From assembly GCA_903850915.1 (NCBI GenBank), contig CAINMV010000018.1:1-64000 (forward strand): a DNA stretch of 64,000 nucleotides, read 5' to 3'. This DNA is from an uncultured Bacteroidota bacterium. GTDB taxonomy: Bacteria; Bacteroidota; Bacteroidia; UKL13-3. The position numbers and the translations under genes were made by a program. Below are positions 61,752 to 64,000 of the stretch, in pieces. The notes below the pieces were generated by a model. That model did not search any database. It saw nothing but the letters and a program-made list of their open reading frames with translations, and was not told the DNA's origin. The first letter of the stretch is position 1. Each line of letters begins with the position of its first letter.

Positions 61752-64000
61752 TTAACGGATTAACGTTACAGCACCTTTATATTCATGGGTGATATTCTTT
61801 TCATCCACTACTGTAACCACATAGTAGTAAACACCTGAAGGCATTTCATGGTCGTGGCTTGTGCCATCCCACCATTTTCCATCTGGCATTTCCCAGTCGT
61901 AAATTAATTCACCCCAGCGACTAAATACTTGTCCTTTCATGGACAGTATTGCCTGATATTCTATTTCAAAAACGTCATTAAGTTGATCGCCATTAGGGGT
62001 GAACACCGAAGGTAAAATCATAATAAAACGATGATCAACAATAATCAGCATTTGGAAGGTATCATTACATCCGCTTGAATCGAAGGCAATTAACTGTGCG
62101 TAGTAGTTTCCTTTTTTCTTGTAGATGTGTGCTGGTGATATTTGTGTAGATGTATCTCCATCACCGAAATGCCAAAGGCATCCTGTGTAGTTTAAACTTG
62201 TGTTAGTAAAAGTAACAGTCAACGGAATATATCCTGTGGTTGGGTTAGCCGTGAACGCTGCTGTAGCTTTTGGTAGCACCGTAATAGTTACCCATTGCGT
62301 ATCTGAAAAACATTTTCCATCGGTACCAATCACCCAATATTTTGTAGTTTTGGTAATTGGAACAGTAATGTTACTATCAGTAGCGCCAGTACTCCATTGA
62401 TAATTTTTAGTGCCACGTGCTTGTAGTTTAACTGTACCCGGGCAGATGGTATCATCCGGCGAAACGGTCATTTTTGGTTTTAGTAATACCTTAATTCGTA
62501 TCGTATCCGAGAAATTACAATCTTTATTGGTGTAGTTTACATAAAATATGGTGTCTCTTGATGGCACAACAGTAATTACTTTGGATGAGTCGTTGGTACT
62601 CCAACGTACTGTTGTCCACGGTGGAGTATGGTTTGCTATTAATGTTAATGGACTTCCTTCGCAAATAGTATTTAGAGCCACACCGCTGGAAATTCTAGGT
62701 TTAGAATATGAATAAATTAACACCGTATCGCTATTATCGCAAGGCCCTGGCCCGGTAACACGAACCCAGAATTTCTGAGGTAAGTTGGTTAAGGTATCCG
62801 TTTTAATGGTTACGGTAATTGTTTGTGAAGTGTCGCCAGTGCTCCAAACTCTTTTCATACCTATCGGCGCTGTAAGTACAGTTGTTCCGCCATCGCACAA
62901 AATAAGATCGTTACCTAAATCTACGGCAGGCAAAGGAATTACAGTAATTACCACGGTATCGAACGTATAGCATGGTATAGTTCCAGATTGACCTCTTACC
63001 CAATAGGTAGTAGTTGCCATTGGTTTTATGTTGATAGTGGCTGAAGTATCGCCTGTGCTCCACACATAACGATTAGAAGTGCCAAAGGTGCTTAATACCT
63101 TTGTAATTCCTTGGCAGAAAGAGGTGTCGTTATTGGTTTTTATTGTTGGAACTGGTAAAACGGTAATAGTTACGGTGTCGAAAGAAAAACAAGGAACATT
63201 TGATGTTTGACCTCTTACCCAATACGTATAAACACCTGGAGTGGTAGGTAATACGGTAATGCTTTGCGTGGTGTCGCCAGTTTTCCAAACATACCTGTTG
63301 GCTGTGCCATTGGCGGTTAAGGTTTTTGAGTTACCCAAACAGAACGTTGTATCGTTATTTGTTACAATAATTGGCAAAGGAAGAACGGTTATTTTTACGG
63401 TATCAAAAGCAAAACAAGGGATGTTACCGTTTTGACCTCTTACCCAAATATTAGACGTGAAACTTGGCGTAATTGTAATTGATTTTGTGGTATCGCCCGT
63501 GCTCCATAAGTAACGATTACTATTTCCTGTTGCTGTTAAAACCTTTGATGTTCCTTGGCAGAAGGTTGTATCGTTGTTGGTGAATACGCTAGGTAATGGC
63601 AAAACAGTAATGCTCATCGTATCATACGAAATACAAGGAATGGTATCTCTTTTACCTCTTACCCAATATTTATAGGTGCCTACTGCAGGTGGTAATACTG
63701 TAATCGTTTTTGTGGTATCTCCAGTACTCCACAGATAACGATTAGCTGTTCCATTGGCTGTTAATGTTTTCGAATTACCCAAACAGAATGTTGTATCATT
63801 TCCATTATTTATTACAGGCAATGCCCAAATATATACCCATGCGCTATCGTAAGCAAAACAAGGAATAGTATCTACTTGTCCTCTAACCCAATATGCTGTA
63901 CTTGAACTTGGCGAAACCGTAATGCTTTTAGTGGTATCACCAGTGCTCCAATAATACCTATTTGCTGTGCCCGTGGCCGTTAATACGGTGGACCCACCTT
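61752..64000 (-). CDS. large repetitive surface protein with gliding-motility C-terminal domain (partial)
   Basis: The gene continues upstream past the right edge: the frame stays open to 63998. About 749 C-terminal residues are visible. They contain about eight tandem units of roughly 73-80 residues. The core of a unit reads NRYLWSTGDTTKSITV, then YWVRG, IPC, FDTVxITVLPLP and NNDTTFCxGxSKxL, with two conserved Cys per unit. A PKD-type domain follows (CLWHFGDGDTSTQISPAHIYKKKGNYYAQLIAFDSSGC), then a CHU_C/type B sorting domain (LPSVFTPNGDQLNDVFEI, ending EYKGAVTLIR). Exported by the type IX system, cell-surface. The repeats are near-identical at DNA level, so the unit number may vary. Confidence 0.92.
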   Translation of the reverse strand, partial: GGSTVLTATGTANRYYWSTGDTTKSITVSPSSSTAYWVRGQVDTIPCFAYDSAWVYIWALPVINNGNDTTFCLGNSKTLTANGTANRYLWSTGDTTKTITVLPPAVGTYKYWVRGKRDTIPCISYDTMSITVLPLPSVFTNNDTTFCQGTSKVLTATGNSNRYLWSTGDTTKSITITPSFTSNIWVRGQNGNIPCFAFDTVKITVLPLPIIVTNNDTTFCLGNSKTLTANGTANRYVWKTGDTTQSITVLPTTPGVYTYWVRGQTSNVPCFSFDTVTITVLPVPTIKTNNDTSFCQGITKVLSTFGTSNRYVWSTGDTSATINIKPMATTTYWVRGQSGTIPCYTFDTVVITVIPLPAVDLGNDLILCDGGTTVLTAPIGMKRVWSTGDTSQTITVTIKTDTLTNLPQKFWVRVTGPGPCDNSDTVLIYSYSKPRISSGVALNTICEGSPLTLIANHTPPWTTVRWSTNDSSKVITVVPSRDTIFYVNYTNKDCNFSDTIRIKVLLKPKMTVSPDDTICPGTVKLQARGTKNYQWSTGATDSNITVPITKTTKYWVIGTDGKCFSDTQWVTITVLPKATAAFTANPTTGYIPLTVTFTNTSLNYTGCLWHFGDGDTSTQISPAHIYKKKGNYYAQLIAFDSSGCNDTFQMLIIVDHRFIMILPSVFTPNGDQLNDVFEIEYQAILSMKGQVFSRWGELIYDWEMPDGKWWDGTSHDHEMPSGVYYYVVTVVDEKNITHEYKGAVTLIR

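Noticed and set aside
61752-64000. Regular repeats that might be a CRISPR array
   Set aside because: The repeats encode protein units of about 73-80 residues in one open frame, not short repeats with unrelated spacers.

Overview
The window is from a Bacteroidota chromosome, most likely a Chitinophagales or Sphingobacteriia-like lineage. Three signs support this. Secreted proteins carry type IX secretion tails: a Por-type tail on the choice-of-anchor V protein (49205-50041) and a gliding-motility-associated C-terminal domain on the protein at 61752-64000. There are LytS/LytR and 7TMR-DISM signalling genes and DUF1573 proteins. Several genes have TAnnTTTG -7 promoter elements. The native backbone is AT-rich. 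I see no rRNA, tRNA or CRISPR array, and no stretch over 300 bases without a gene.

Region 1 (1-7735): yifB/comM is split in two by a ~6.9 kb AT-rich integrative element. The break lies in the codons for its Cys-Pro-Cys-Gly motif and is flanked by a 10-bp direct repeat. The element carries a large tyrosine integrase, a catalytic-domain-only tyrosine recombinase, a type II restriction-modification pair (m5C methyltransferase plus a SacI-like PD-(D/E)XK endonuclease, overlapping by 53 bp), an HUH/YxxK Rep-like protein, three small overlapping genes, and near-identical 16-bp repeats inside each end.

Region 2 (7800-35130): housekeeping genes. These include purEK-birA, rsfS-ftsH, a DUF1599/DoxX pair, an AlkB-like repair enzyme, an acyl-CoA dehydrogenase, two APC permeases, a CHR transporter, an SDR-SRPBCC-TspO-flavin reductase-Nudix run, miaA coupled to a Mom-like acyltransferase gene, a degenerate arginase-fold protein, menA-recF-purA, fur and pyk.

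Region 3 (35400-52000): hldD, three histidine kinases and a LytTR regulator, a PafA-type phosphatase, a membrane nucleotide-sugar dehydratase, two DUF1573 exported proteins, a sorted type IX cargo protein, a HEAT-repeat protein and recA.

Region 4 (52100-59880): a composite island, visibly more GC-rich than its surroundings, between recA and the next native gene. It starts with mobile-element debris: a small unknown gene, a RecA-fold ATPase and a DUF3871 gene cut off by an IS3-family element. Fifteen bases after the IS comes a tight operon: an aldo/keto reductase of the L-galactose dehydrogenase type, a Nudix::GDP-mannose 3,5-epimerase fusion, a sugar-1,4-lactone oxidase with a covalent-FAD histidine motif, and a frameshifted cyclic-nucleotide-binding gene, closed by a terminator. 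I read this as a shortened bacterial version of the plant (Smirnoff-Wheeler) ascorbate pathway. The fused Nudix domain would hydrolyse GDP-L-galactose directly, replacing plant GDP-L-galactose phosphorylase and L-galactose-1-phosphate phosphatase. This is the most interesting system in the window. It is inferred from sequence and not demonstrated.

Region 5 (60055-64000): a small exported Ada-type zinc-binding-like protein, a YkuK-like RNase H-fold protein, a pabA/trpG glutaminase, and the C-terminal part of a large repetitive surface protein that runs off the right edge.
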